Origin: a virus
Direction: 5' to 3' (one strand)
Virus record (IMG/VR): IMGVR_UViG_3300044639_001309
Coordinates: 1-64,000 of that record
DNA: 64,000 bases
In this document: one piece after another, positions 8,530 through 15,643 of the stretch
Layout of the letters: the number at the start of each line of letters is the position of its first letter
Numbering within the stretch: the first letter of the stretch is position 1
Notes under the pieces: model-generated
What the model was told of the DNA's origin: nothing
What the model saw: the letters and a program-made list of their open reading frames with translations, nothing else
Database searches by the model: none
Program-made: the position numbers and the translations under genes

Positions 8530-8922
8530 TTATCGTCTCATTGTTGAAATTTCAATGGCTTCCTCATCACTAAAGATAGGGACAGCATTGCTCTTGTGCA
8601 TGGTACCAATACCTTTGACCTTTGTCCCTGTGTACTGTGGAGTTTGTTTGATAGTTACAGCACCAGTGACCCATGTGTCAAGACTGGGAATTTTAGGAGT
8701 TTCTCTACCCGCAGGTGTGCTCAATTTATATGTCAATGGCTCGGCTGTCATAGCACGGCGACGTCGACGTTCTTCTTGTTCAATGCCCTGTGTCTTTAGT
8801 AGTTCTTTCCAGGACTCTTCGAGTTCGCGAGCACGTTGTGCTTCTGCGGCATTACGGAATTTGATTTTGCCACGCTTCTTGCCGTTAAGGCTCAAGCTAG
8901 GGTGATGTAAGTGCATGCTCAT
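8530..8922 (-). CDS. Conserved T4-like phage hypothetical protein
   Basis: 130 residues from ATG at 8922, whose ATGA overlaps the stop of the upstream gene; this is preferred to a longer frame. A basic N-terminal half (LSLNGKKRGKIKFRNAAEAQ, then EERRRRRAM) is followed by a strongly conserved tail recognisable from many phages: LSTPAGRETPKIPSLDT, VTGAVTIKQTPQYTGTK, GIGTMHKSNAVPIF. I know the family only as conserved and uncharacterised. The basic arginine cluster suggests nucleic-acid contact, which is inference. Confidence 0.75.
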   Translation of the reverse strand: MSMHLHHPSLSLNGKKRGKIKFRNAAEAQRARELEESWKELLKTQGIEQEERRRRRAMTAEPLTYKLSTPAGRETPKIPSLDTWVTGAVTIKQTPQYTGTKVKGIGTMHKSNAVPIFSDEEAIEISTMRR

Positions 8923-9182
8923 TTTGTTATTCCCAATACAAATGCTGTGGCCAGGGCGCCGGAAGAAAAACGATAGCCTTCTTTGCAGGGCCAGTAGTGT
9001 CGGCCTGCTTCGTAGCCGTGTTGGATCATCCATTTTATCCAGCGTTCGTGCCGAGCTGTAAACTCTTTCCGAGCCCACCTCCAGTCGCCTGCATCGAGGC
9101 CACCTTCTAGTATGACCATAACGTCCTGCATAAACGGGCGAGTTTCAACAACAATATCGCAGTGATTGTGTACAAGTTTCAT
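8919..9182 (-). CDS. Leaderless early gene, unknown function (87 aa)
   Basis: The start ATG at 9182 falls exactly at the predicted +1 of the promoter at 9189-9217 (six bases after TATAAT), so the mRNA should be leaderless; the codon seven residues upstream lies inside the promoter and is rejected. The protein MKLVHNHCDIVVETRPFMQD, then WARKEFTARHERWIKWMIQHG and WPCKEGYRFSSGAL, is compact with no recognised domain. Early expression is inferred from the host-like promoter. Confidence 0.7.
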   Translation of the reverse strand: MKLVHNHCDIVVETRPFMQDVMVILEGGLDAGDWRWARKEFTARHERWIKWMIQHGYEAGRHYWPCKEGYRFSSGALATAFVLGITK

Positions 9183-9188
9183 GCTATT

Positions 9189-9217
9189 ATTATAGCATAA
9201 CAAGATTTAGTGGTCAA
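9189..9217 (-). promoter_or_regulatory. Sigma70-type promoter, leaderless start
   Basis: TTGACC (9212-9217), 17-bp spacer, TATAAT (9189-9194) on the complement; six bases then ATG at 9182. The -35 overlaps the 3' end of nadE. Confidence 0.85.
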
Positions 9218-10001
9218 CTGGTATTTTACAAACCGGAATTGGTTCCATTTTGTGCAAGTTTCGGGCACGTATAGCACGGTATGCTTTGAGCCTTTTCTTT
9301 TCTTGTGCATTATCAACACCCGAATTGGTTTCTGCTTGGTGCATGGCCTGTTCTAATTCTGGATAAGTCATACCCAATTGATCTTCGTCGGTACGACCAT
9401 CTGTCCATAGGCCATCTGTAGGAGCCGCATCAATGATTTCTTGTGGCAAGCCAAATTCACGACCCATGTCCCACACAGCAGTTTTCATGCAGTCACCAAT
9501 AGGACTGATATCTACGCCGCCATCACCGTATTTGGTAAAGAAGCCCACACCAAAGTCTTCTACCCGATTGCCTGTGCCCACAACAATACCACCATGGCTT
9601 TGTGCAATTTGGTACAAGGTCATCATTCTCAATCTAGCACGTGAGTTGGCAAAAGCTAGATAAACTCGTTGTTCATCTGCATTTTCCCTACAGTAAGGTA
9701 TGAGATTTTTTTCAAATGAATCAAAAACTTTGGTCAAGTCCATGCTCATGTGTGTGACGTTTTCTTGATAGCGATCCAACAACCAAGAAGCCTGCATTGA
9801 ACTGCGATTATCTAGTTTCTTGTTTTGCCTAATAGGCATTTGCACCACAATGGTTTTTAGTCCAGTGTTGGCACAAAGTGCGCTGACAACTGAGCTGTCA
9901 ATCCCACCCGAAATGCCAACAACCAGGGTATCAACTTTGGCACTACGGGCGTAGTCTTTGATCCACTTGGTAATGTGTTTAATGCGTTGCTTGGGTGTCA
10001 T
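9207..10001 (-). CDS. nadE: NAD synthetase, ammonia-dependent type
   Basis: 264 residues from ATG at 10001, which makes an ATGA overlap with the upstream gene. P-loop PPi-synthase motif SGGIDSS at 31-37; GTGNRVEDFGVGFFTKYGDGG and DISPIGD match NadE nucleotide and NaAD binding, and the C-terminal RAIRARNLHKMEP is typical. No glutaminase (nitrilase) domain, so free ammonia is the expected donor. It makes NAD from nicotinate adenine dinucleotide and ATP, and may replenish NAD or resist NAD-depleting defences (inference). Confidence 0.92.
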   Translation of the reverse strand: MTPKQRIKHITKWIKDYARSAKVDTLVVGISGGIDSSVVSALCANTGLKTIVVQMPIRQNKKLDNRSSMQASWLLDRYQENVTHMSMDLTKVFDSFEKNLIPYCRENADEQRVYLAFANSRARLRMMTLYQIAQSHGGIVVGTGNRVEDFGVGFFTKYGDGGVDISPIGDCMKTAVWDMGREFGLPQEIIDAAPTDGLWTDGRTDEDQLGMTYPELEQAMHQAETNSGVDNAQEKKRLKAYRAIRARNLHKMEPIPVCKIPVDH

Positions 10002-10549
10002 TTGATCTCCGGTGGTGGCATGCTTTTGAGTGTATTCCACATTTTGGTTTTTTCTTTAAACTCAGCTTCGAGTTTTCTATACTGGTCGCCTACTTCACGT
10101 AGTTGGTCCCATTCAGCTTCTAATTCAGGATTGGGTTGTAATAAATTAAGACGATCCTGAATTACTTTTAGTGTGTCACTGAGACTGACTCCGTTGATTT
10201 TGATATCAGCGTTTTCACCTTTGACATCAATTACGCCACTGCCTTGATTAGAGTTAACATGCACACCGGATGAGGCTGCACCTGTGTTGCTCCAATTAAA
10301 TCCTGGCCCTGAAACTCCGGTTGTTATTGGTCCAATTGTGTACACCGGGCTTCCACCTGATATTGTCATTGACCCGTATCCTGACCCTAGTGTAATTGTA
10401 TCCACAGTATTAGAGGACGCCATGGTATCTTGATCAAGCCATGAACTGTCATCAGTTGAGTCTGTTAAATCCAAACTTAATGTATCGGTTGTGGAGGACA
10501 TACTATTAAACAAATCTAATTGTTCTGTATAATCTTTTTTAATTCCCAT
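9998..10549 (-). CDS. Conserved phage protein with helical C-terminal domain
   Basis: 183 residues starting MGIKKDYTEQLDLFNSMSS; ATG at 10549 has an AAAGGA site six bases upstream and is preferred to a codon 24 bases earlier. The N-terminal 110 residues are Ser/Thr/Gly-rich and low complexity; the C-terminus (DIKINGVSLSDTLKVIQDRL, NPELEAEWDQLREVGDQY, FKEKTKMWNTLK) is a conserved helical module frequent in phages. No function is known to me. It may be a scaffold or adaptor, given a flexible N-terminus plus coiled C-terminus. Confidence 0.7.
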   Translation of the reverse strand: MGIKKDYTEQLDLFNSMSSTTDTLSLDLTDSTDDSSWLDQDTMASSNTVDTITLGSGYGSMTISGGSPVYTIGPITTGVSGPGFNWSNTGAASSGVHVNSNQGSGVIDVKGENADIKINGVSLSDTLKVIQDRLNLLQPNPELEAEWDQLREVGDQYRKLEAEFKEKTKMWNTLKSMPPPEIK

Positions 10550-10689
10550 GATCCATCCTTTAAGTCTGTCCAATTAAGGACATCACCTTCTTGCCAACCG
10601 GCAGCTTCTAATAAATCCTCTGGGAACTTAAGAATAGCATCACCGGTTTCTGGGTCTTCTTCAACTGTAAGAGTCCAGGACTGAGTCAT
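10516..10689 (-). CDS. AbrB/MazE-like small protein (57 aa)
   Basis: ATG at 10689, only one base after the neighbouring gene. The sequence MTQSWTLTVEEDPETGDAIL, FPEDLLEAAGWQEGDVLNW, DGSWELKK matches the swapped-hairpin AbrB/SpoVT-like small proteins common in T4-like phages: a beta strand, an ExxxTGD turn, then LP-DLL-GW-EGD. These bind DNA as dimers in bacteria; in phages their role is unknown. It overlaps the next gene by 34 bases. Confidence 0.72.
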   Translation of the reverse strand: MTQSWTLTVEEDPETGDAILKFPEDLLEAAGWQEGDVLNWTDLKDGSWELKKIIQNN

Positions 10690-10690
10690 T

Positions 10691-10876
10691 TTATTTTGTT
10701 GCCAAAGCTTCTTTTTCTGCTGTGATTTCTTTACGGCGCTCTTTGATGCCTTTGCTCATTTCTTGCAAGGCCTTGCGAGCACGGGCGGCTGCCGCTTTAA
10801 CACCCTTTTGGGTAAACTTCTCATTTTCTGCCAGGTAGCTTTCGTAAGCGGCTACGATTTGTTCGTGTTGTGTCAT
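10691..10876 (-). CDS. Histone H1-like (Hc1-type) small basic phage protein
   Basis: 61 residues, mostly helical: MTQHEQIVAAYESYLAENEK, then KGVKAAAARARKALQEM and IKERRKEITAEKEA. It closely fits small Hc1-like basic proteins of T4-like and cyanophages (KAA-RARKAL-E---KERRKEI). AAGGAG precedes the start. A DNA-binding or nucleoid role is suggested by composition but not shown. Driven by the promoter at 10903-10931. Confidence 0.75.
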   Translation of the reverse strand: MTQHEQIVAAYESYLAENEKFTQKGVKAAAARARKALQEMSKGIKERRKEITAEKEALATK

Positions 10877-10902
10877 TGTAATCTCCTTAAGTTGACTCTA
10901 GT

Positions 10903-10931
10903 ATTTTATGATTAAATGCCACCAATGTCAA
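10903..10931 (-). promoter_or_regulatory. Sigma70-type promoter for the Hc1-like gene
   Basis: TTGACA (10926-10931), 17-bp spacer, TAAAAT (10903-10908) on the complement. The -35 lies inside an inverted repeat (ACCAATG / CATTGGT-type arms), a possible operator. Confidence 0.65.
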
Positions 10932-10946
10932 TGGTTTTTGGCACTC

Positions 10947-11183
10947 TTAGTCTATGTGTCTTTTGTTCCAGCAATCCCAGATTGTGATATTGTCCCAACC
11001 ATGTGACCAATTCAAATGGAATACAGATAGGCCTCGTTGTTCAAATATCTTCATGCGATTATTTTCTATGGATACCTGAACATTTGAATCTTTGGCCCAT
11101 TGTTTGAGCAGTTGCTCTGCATTCTTATCTCGCAGAATAACTATGTACAGAGCTTCTTGAGCTCTGAAATTGCTTATACTCAT
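10947..11183 (-). CDS. Small hypothetical phage protein (78 aa)
   Basis: Begins MSISNFRAQEALYIVILRDK; a hydrophobic strand is followed by EQLLKQWAKDSNVQVSIENN and a C-terminal HGWDNITIWDCWNKRH. It follows the neighbouring gene with one base between, so the two are an operon. Unrecognised family; the alpha/beta pattern suggests a small globular protein. Confidence 0.6.
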   Translation of the reverse strand: MSISNFRAQEALYIVILRDKNAEQLLKQWAKDSNVQVSIENNRMKIFEQRGLSVFHLNWSHGWDNITIWDCWNKRHID

Positions 11184-11184
11184 T

Positions 11185-11439
11185 TTAATGTATGGTTGTA
11201 CCGATTGGTATTGTTATATCGTTTAACAGAGATTGCTCAGTTTCGTGAATCAAATCTTCAAACTCATGGTTAAGCTCTATGTAGTCTTCATCGTACTTGC
11301 TAGCAGACTTAGAATCCATTCCTAAAAGACGCATTATGTGTCCCATGCGTATTTTTTTATAACCATATGAGTGCATTACTTTGCATAAATCAAGGAGTAG
11401 TAATTTTATTGTGTCCTCTGAGACTTTGTCATCTAACAT
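11185..11439 (-). CDS. Conserved small T4-like phage protein
   Basis: 84 residues: IKLLLLDLCKVMHSYGYKKI and IRMGHIMRLLGMDSKSASKY, followed by an acidic helix (DEDYIELNHEFEDLIHETEQ). A similar DLCK-M-YGY... MRL-G pattern occurs in other phage hypotheticals. Helical and probably cytoplasmic. Function unknown. Confidence 0.65.
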   Translation of the reverse strand: MLDDKVSEDTIKLLLLDLCKVMHSYGYKKIRMGHIMRLLGMDSKSASKYDEDYIELNHEFEDLIHETEQSLLNDITIPIGTTIH

Positions 11440-11514
11440 ATTTTTAATTATGACTGATACAAAGATATGGTGTTTTTGGCACTCTAATAATTTATGGTTT
11501 TAGATTAAGAGGCC

Positions 11515-11541
11515 ATAAAAAAGCGGCCTCTTGGGCCGCTT
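11515..11541 (-). terminator. Intrinsic terminator after the gene at 11561
   Basis: Stem AAGCGGCC / GGGCCGCTT (11521-11541) with a TCTT-type loop followed on the complement by six T (11515-11520). A strong GC-rich rho-independent terminator for leftward transcription. Confidence 0.88.
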
Positions 11542-11560
11542 GTTAATATAAGCATTGCGC

Positions 11561-11920
11561 TTATACTTGGGCTTCAGGAGCCTTTACTTCTGTTTTTGCA
11601 ACAGGAGCCTTGGTTGCCACAGTCTTTGCAGACTTTGCAGTTACCTTGATCTCGCCTTTCTTGGCAAGCTTGGTCTTCTCAGACAGCTTGTTGGCTACGG
11701 CATAGCTGGCATCACCAGTGTAGCCTTGTGTGTCTTGCAAGAACTGCAGGGCCTGCAGTTTTGTCATGGGCGATGGGAGTTCAACCAAATTAATGGCTGT
11801 GCATCCTGCCTTGTTGAGGATCTTGATGCGAGCGACGAGGTCGTTAGCAAAGCGAGCCTTTGTGGTACCGTCTGCGTTAGTTGCGGTACCTGCTACTGTA
11901 AAGAGTTTAGATTCTGACAT
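11561..11920 (-). CDS. Conserved phage protein with Lys/Ala-rich tail
   Basis: 119 residues from ATG at 11920 with GAAAGG upstream; an in-frame TTG 15 bases earlier overlaps this site and is rejected. N-terminal domain MSESKLFTVAGTATNADGTT, ARFANDLVARIKILNKAG, then a basic, low-complexity tail (residues 80-119: KLAKKGEIKVTAKSAK, VATKAPVAKTEVKAPE) reminiscent of histone-like tails. It has its own promoter at 11986-12014 and a strong terminator, so it is a monocistronic unit and may be expressed highly. Confidence 0.7.
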   Translation of the reverse strand: MSESKLFTVAGTATNADGTTKARFANDLVARIKILNKAGCTAINLVELPSPMTKLQALQFLQDTQGYTGDASYAVANKLSEKTKLAKKGEIKVTAKSAKTVATKAPVAKTEVKAPEAQV

Positions 11921-11949
11921 AATGTTGCCTTTCAAAGTTGCCTATTAAG

Positions 11950-12099
11950 TTAAAGTTTGTATGCTGTTTTTATCAGCATATCATTAGTATAGCAAAAAAG
12001 GGTTTTTGTGTCAACCTTTCCTGCTATATTTGAGCAAGCAAATGTGTTGTTTTTTTGCAACATATTTACCCGCTCAAAACTGGTTAATTTTTTGTCCAT
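11950..12099 (-). CDS. Leaderless small early protein (49 aa)
   Basis: ATG at 12099 lies exactly at the predicted +1 of the promoter at 12106-12134. The 49-residue product MDKKLTSFERVNMLQKNNTF, then ACSNIAGKVDTKTLFCYTND, has no recognised domain. The longer in-frame reading starts inside or upstream of the promoter and is unlikely. A second promoter and an internal leaderless ATG (11979) lie in its 3' half. Confidence 0.5.
   Translation of the reverse strand: MDKKLTSFERVNMLQKNNTFACSNIAGKVDTKTLFCYTNDMLIKTAYKL
11986..12014 (-). promoter_or_regulatory. Sigma70-type promoter for the gene at 11561
   Basis: TTGACA (12009-12014), 17 bp, TATACT (11986-11991). Predicted +1 falls on an ATG (11979) opening a nine-codon minigene, MLIKTAYKL, before the real gene. 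Confidence 0.8.
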
Positions 12100-12105
12100 G
12101 TATGT

Positions 12106-12134
12106 ATTATAGCACGAATCAATTAATTGGTCAA
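12106..12134 (-). promoter_or_regulatory. Sigma70-type promoter, leaderless start
   Basis: TTGACC (12129-12134), 17 bp, TATAAT (12106-12111), then six bases to ATG at 12099. Confidence 0.85.
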
Positions 12135-12139
12135 CCATT

Positions 12140-12559
12140 TTATTGGTAGTCTTTGTCCAATTTAACATTGGTCAGACCTGCAATGGTTTGGAAACGATTC
12201 CAGGCATCCTGGGCCGCAGGGTTGCGTTTGAGTTCACTGCTGGGCAGTACTGCCTCAAGCCAAATCTCAGAGCGGCGAGCTGGATGAGCACCAAACTTGC
12301 GTGGTTGGTGCAGTTTACCTGATTCCCAAAGTTCAATGCTGACACTACGAAACTTAGCTTCATCTTCGTCTGTATAGTGGCCCCATTCGGGATTACTCCA
12401 ACCGCTACTCTGATGATATCCTTGCCAGATACCAGCCCATTGTTCATCATCGTGAGGATCAAAATCCGTGCGACTGATGATAATCAAAACGTCGTTGATG
12501 TCTACTCGACCGTCCACAATATCTCGGACACAACGGCTGTAACTAAGTCCAATTTTCAT
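12140..12559 (-). CDS. Conserved T4-like phage hypothetical protein (139 aa)
   Basis: The start MKIGLSYSRCVRDIVDGRVD and the following VLIIISRTDFDPHDDEQW are a recognisable conserved phage signature. The C-terminal half (PARRSEIWLEAVLPSSELK, AWNRFQTIAGL) is helical. Cys10 and Asp/His-rich FDPHDD could bind a metal but this is speculation. It shares an operon with 12566-14317. Confidence 0.68.
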   Translation of the reverse strand: MKIGLSYSRCVRDIVDGRVDINDVLIIISRTDFDPHDDEQWAGIWQGYHQSSGWSNPEWGHYTDEDEAKFRSVSIELWESGKLHQPRKFGAHPARRSEIWLEAVLPSSELKRNPAAQDAWNRFQTIAGLTNVKLDKDYQ

Positions 12560-12565
12560 ACAATG

Positions 12566-12988
12566 TTACCATGAAGAATTATAAAATACTTTCAATCCCA
12601 TGAACAACTCAGCTCGAGCGTTCCGTATAAATTCAAGATCTTGATCTTGATAGTGGTCATCTGCATCATCACCAAAAAAGAATCCAGATGTACCTGGTAA
12701 TGTACCTGCAATGACATCAAGCTCAAGTCGTTCTAAATCATCATAAGTTAACTCAAGTTCAATACCATTAAAGGTGTTGCCATCCTGATTGCCACCGTTG
12801 CGTTGATTCCACAGTTGTTCCATCCAACCATGCAGGTTAGGGTGCTTGCGCCAGTAAGCAAGTTCACGTGGTTTAGATACTACCTTGTTGACAAAATCCC
12901 TAGAATCTTGGTCAAATTCGGCACCCTCGTAAAACTCACTTTGTTGTCCAGCTCTGGCAGCCACGTATGCATACATATCAAGTCCCAT
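12566..12988 (-). CDS. Conserved phage protein of the MGLDMYAY type
   Basis: 140 residues starting MGLDMYAYVAARAG, an opening typical of a widespread phage hypothetical family. It contains ELAYWRKHPNLHGWMEQLW and an acidic GFFFGDDADDHYQDQD. Family members are sometimes labelled phosphoglycerate kinase in databases without good reason; I see no kinase motif. Function unknown. Confidence 0.68.
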   Translation of the reverse strand: MGLDMYAYVAARAGQQSEFYEGAEFDQDSRDFVNKVVSKPRELAYWRKHPNLHGWMEQLWNQRNGGNQDGNTFNGIELELTYDDLERLELDVIAGTLPGTSGFFFGDDADDHYQDQDLEFIRNARAELFMGLKVFYNSSW

Positions 12989-12999
12989 GCTGGCGCTCC

Positions 13000-13341
13000 T
13001 TATCTAATTGCAATTGCATGTTCGTCACGTCGATTGCTGTAATAACGATGACCGATCCTGCGAATAGTATCTGCGGCTGTCTGCGGATCAGCATCAAACA
13101 TATCCTGAATGTCATCTTTGGTAATGCCTTCTTGAGCATTAAAAATATAAATTTCGTAGTGTCGTTGACTATTATAACGTGCTCTGAGTTCAAGGTGCAT
13201 CAAATTGGGAATCCTCACAGTATCGGGTTCACCTTTTAGTGCGGCCCAAACTTTGGCGCCCTGAGTTTCGGTAATGTCAATCAAGGTCTCAAGACCGTAG
13301 CAGTCCCACATGGCCAAAAATTGATGGTCTTTGGGATTCAT
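13000..13341 (-). CDS. Hypothetical phage protein (113 aa)
   Basis: MNPKDHQFLAMWDCYGLETL, then EYIF-type strands (LELRARYNSQRHYEIYIFNA) and a helical tail (DIQDMFDADPQTAADTIRRI, GHRYYSNRRD). ATGA-type overlap with the gene at 13338. A small alpha/beta protein without a recognised motif. Confidence 0.65.
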   Translation of the reverse strand: MNPKDHQFLAMWDCYGLETLIDITETQGAKVWAALKGEPDTVRIPNLMHLELRARYNSQRHYEIYIFNAQEGITKDDIQDMFDADPQTAADTIRRIGHRYYSNRRDEHAIAIR

Positions 13342-13586
13342 AGTTGAAACTTTTTCAAATAGTCTTTGGCCAAGGACAAGTCTTCTTTGTTAATAGCATT
13401 AATGGTTTCGTCAACTAGTTCTAGCAAAATCAATCGCATGAGTGTTTCGCTCATTTCTCGTTCTTGAAGATCTAAAGTTGCCTGCCAAGCTTCTATGTCT
13501 TCATAGTGTTCAAGACTCCACATTATGTCCAGCATTTCAACCTGACGACCAGTGAGATTACTAATATTAATATCTTTATCAAACAT
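13338..13586 (-). CDS. Small helical phage protein (82 aa)
   Basis: MFDKDINISNLTGRQVEMLD, IMWSLEHYEDIEAWQATLDL and a C-terminal DETINAINKEDLSLAKDYLK. Almost entirely helical and acidic; overlaps both neighbours (TAATG upstream, ATGA downstream). No function recognised. Confidence 0.65.
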   Translation of the reverse strand: MFDKDINISNLTGRQVEMLDIMWSLEHYEDIEAWQATLDLQEREMSETLMRLILLELVDETINAINKEDLSLAKDYLKKFQL

Positions 13587-14317
13587 TATAACACCTTAAC
13601 ACGATTGAGTTGGGTTTTGTTGTCACGATGAGCTTTTACAGTACCAATCAATTTGATTTGGATACCTGAATTCAGCTGAGATTTGTAGCTGAAAAACAAG
13701 GCTCGATTATCTTGGGTAATTGCAGTGACCCAAAAAATGTTGTATGTGTTGCTCCAGTTGGCACTCACAACTTCTGCATCTAATGCTACTTTGTCGCTGA
13801 CATTGCCAACATAGCCGCCGCTGGCATTGCGTACACGGTCCTGGATTGACTGGCGCACCAATGCACGTTGATGGCTCTGTGGCAAACATGCAACCACAGC
13901 CAATTCCAGTCGATGTTGTACAGTATCAAATTCATCTTCAACAGCCACAACCCGGCTGACACTTGCATCAAATGCACTGAGCTGGCCTTTGAGCGCACGG
14001 AAGGTAAGATCATTTTGCAAGAATCTACGGCACTCGCGACCAATCAAACGATCCTCGTCGGTGATGGTACCGGGCACAGCCAGGAAGTCCATCATGATGT
14101 CACGATTGCGCTTCTGGAGAGTCTCATAGGAACCATCTTCAGTTATATTGGTCTTATCTTCTTTGAGATATTCTCCGTTAACACGTTGTGCCGCTACAGC
14201 CGCACCCCAAACATCATCAACAGAATACTTAAATGAATTCACTGTAGCTTTGGTGCGACGAACACCATAACGAGGATTGTAACCATTTGCTGGGTGAAAA
14301 TAAGTCTTGGGATTCAC
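13586..14317 (-). CDS. Phage protein, ITDEDR-domain family member 1
   Basis: 243 residues. The N-terminus (NPKTYFHPANGYNPRYGV) is followed at about residues 90-130 by GTITDEDRLIGRECRRFLQN and LTFRALKGQLSAFD, which matches GTRW..VTDEDRTTASKIREYY..ITWSQLKYG in the protein at 23333-24064 and, more weakly, part of 23088-23336. The rest includes strands typical of an OB-like C-terminus (IFWVTAITQDNRALFFSYKS, IQIKLIGTVKAH). The family recurs in T4-like phages; I know no function. Confidence 0.68.
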   Translation of the reverse strand: MNPKTYFHPANGYNPRYGVRRTKATVNSFKYSVDDVWGAAVAAQRVNGEYLKEDKTNITEDGSYETLQKRNRDIMMDFLAVPGTITDEDRLIGRECRRFLQNDLTFRALKGQLSAFDASVSRVVAVEDEFDTVQHRLELAVVACLPQSHQRALVRQSIQDRVRNASGGYVGNVSDKVALDAEVVSANWSNTYNIFWVTAITQDNRALFFSYKSQLNSGIQIKLIGTVKAHRDNKTQLNRVKVL

Positions 14318-14329
14318 GGTGTCTCCTGT

Positions 14330-14737
14330 TTACTTAACTAATACGTAGGGCTTGCTCCACTCACCAATATTCAGGTGAATGTAAAAAGCGGTGTCAAAAT
14401 AATCTGTCATTGCATCACTGCGGTCGTACCACTGACGCTCGGGTGCAGTCTTGATGATACGCAAGAACTGATCAATTGCATCCTTGGCTTCGCCAGTAAA
14501 ATGATCTTGGAACCAGTAGGGGTTAATCTGCATGTAACCTTCTGCAAGACGACTGTCAACATGACGGTGATCTATGGTCTGATTGTGATTTTCAAAGAAA
14601 TCAATAGGACCAGATTTAACAGTGACTTCAACGCTGAGTGAACCACTGCCTTTACGGGCACTGAATTTAAACTTGGGGAATTGTGCTTTGAGTGCGTCGC
14701 GAATTGACTTGACTTCTTGTGCTCCGATATATGCCAT
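14330..14737 (-). CDS. LPD29-like phage protein (135 aa)
   Basis: MAYIGAQEVKSIRDALKAQF, PKFKFSARKGSGSLSVEVTV and SGPIDFFENH match the large polyvalent-associated domain 29 type (xxAxEVKxIRxxLKxxFPxxKFSV). In mobile elements this small domain accompanies polyvalent proteins; stand-alone copies occur in phages. Function unknown. It has its own promoter with a leader of about 25 bases containing AGGAG. Confidence 0.65.
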   Translation of the reverse strand: MAYIGAQEVKSIRDALKAQFPKFKFSARKGSGSLSVEVTVKSGPIDFFENHNQTIDHRHVDSRLAEGYMQINPYWFQDHFTGEAKDAIDQFLRIIKTAPERQWYDRSDAMTDYFDTAFYIHLNIGEWSKPYVLVK

Positions 14738-14769
14738 TTTCTGCTCCTGTTTTGTTAGTGTATGTGTAT

Positions 14770-14798
14770 ATTATAGCAAATTGGGAATTATTGGTCAA
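14770..14798 (-). promoter_or_regulatory. Sigma70-type promoter for the LPD29-like gene
   Basis: TTGACC (14793-14798), 17 bp, TATAAT (14770-14775). Preceded at 14802-14827 by a stem-loop, forming a stem-loop/promoter cassette. Confidence 0.87.
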
Positions 14799-14801
14799 CC
14801 A

Positions 14802-14827
14802 AAATCAATTGGCCATCAAATTGATTT
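14802..14827 (-). repeat. Stem-loop upstream of promoter
   Basis: Perfect 9-bp arms AAATCAATT / AATTGATTT (14802-14810, 14819-14827), 8-base loop, at the 3' end of the preceding gene. No T-run, so processing or insulation is more likely than strong termination. Confidence 0.6.
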
Positions 14828-15056
14828 GGACCTGGTGACCTTCGTGTGTAATCACGGTGCCCACTGGACGGCTTTCGCCCAGAACTGGACTACGACGACG
14901 AATTTCTGCCAGATACTCCACAGCATATCGCAGAGCCGCACCATGCGATACTGTGGCTGTTTTTGTAAAAACATCATTGATGGTTGCATACATACCAAAT
15001 CCGTCAATGATAAAACGAATTCGGGTGCTGTTGCTAAAACCAGATACGTGACGCAT
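14805..15056 (-). CDS. Small conserved phage protein (83 aa)
   Basis: MRHVSGFSNSTRIRFIIDGF, then GAALRYAVEYLAEIRRRSPV and ITHEGHQVQINLMAN. Strand-helix-strand pattern with a central helix; the stop codon lies inside the stem-loop at 14802-14827. Co-transcribed with 15069-15332. No function recognised. Confidence 0.65.
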   Translation of the reverse strand: MRHVSGFSNSTRIRFIIDGFGMYATINDVFTKTATVSHGAALRYAVEYLAEIRRRSPVLGESRPVGTVITHEGHQVQINLMAN

Positions 15057-15068
15057 TTTGATTTCCTT

Positions 15069-15332
15069 TTAGCGGCTGAGATTCATAACACGGGCATCAA
15101 ATTCCATGAAGCTGACTTCAAATGGAACAAACACTTCTTTGCCAACACGGCCAGCATCTTCAGCATCTGACCAGCTGTCTTTGGTCACTACAATCACAAA
15201 ACAATCGTAGCCACGGTTGTCAATTTTTTGAACAACACCTTCAACAAAACAATCTTCGCGGCCTATCAACGGCTTGAAATCATATGCACGGATGGTGTCA
15301 CCGACTTGAGCAATCTTTGCAAATTTTAACAT
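15069..15332 (-). CDS. Conserved T4-like phage protein (87 aa)
   Basis: ATG at 15332 follows AAAAAGGAGC at good distance; an upstream in-frame codon lies in the leader and is rejected. MLKFAKIAQVGDTIRAYDFK, IGREDCFVEGVVQKI and WSDAEDAGRVGKEVFVPF match a conserved phage family with a predicted small beta-barrel. Function unknown; expression is from the promoter at 15362-15390. Confidence 0.72.
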   Translation of the reverse strand: MLKFAKIAQVGDTIRAYDFKPLIGREDCFVEGVVQKIDNRGYDCFVIVVTKDSWSDAEDAGRVGKEVFVPFEVSFMEFDARVMNLSR

Positions 15333-15361
15333 ACCAGCTCCTTTTTGTTTACTATACAAGT

Positions 15362-15390
15362 ATTATAGCAAAATGGGCAATTCTGGTCAA
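15362..15390 (-). promoter_or_regulatory. Sigma70-type promoter (cassette copy)
   Basis: TTGACC (15385-15390), 17 bp, TATAAT (15362-15367). The 20 bases around the -10 and start (15351-15370) are identical to 29794-29813. Confidence 0.88.
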
Positions 15391-15394
15391 CCAG

Positions 15395-15643
15395 CTATTT
15401 CTGCGACTTTTTTAAGCAGAAAAACGTGGCATCTACTGTGTTGCGAAAATACAACAGAACTTTTAACTCTGATTTTCTGCCTTTTCTGCGCCATTCTTCG
15501 TTGAGAAATTGCACACGATAAAACCAACGTCGACCTGCTTGGGTACCCGGGAGGCCAAACATCTCGGTGGCTGTTGCCACAGCACCAACCTTCCACTCAT
15601 CGGTCCAACTAATTTTACCGCCATCAACTCGTGTGGTTTTCAT
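15395..15643 (-). CDS. Small phage protein (82 aa)
   Basis: MKTTRVDGGKISWTDEWKVG, AGRRWFYRVQFLNEEWRRKG and LLYFRNTVDATFFCLKKS. Beta-rich with aromatic residues. Its last codons form a stem-loop (15398-15422, arms TTTCTGC / GCAGAAA) immediately upstream of the next promoter. TAATG-type overlap with the upstream gene. Unrecognised. Confidence 0.6.
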   Translation of the reverse strand: MKTTRVDGGKISWTDEWKVGAVATATEMFGLPGTQAGRRWFYRVQFLNEEWRRKGRKSELKVLLYFRNTVDATFFCLKKSQK

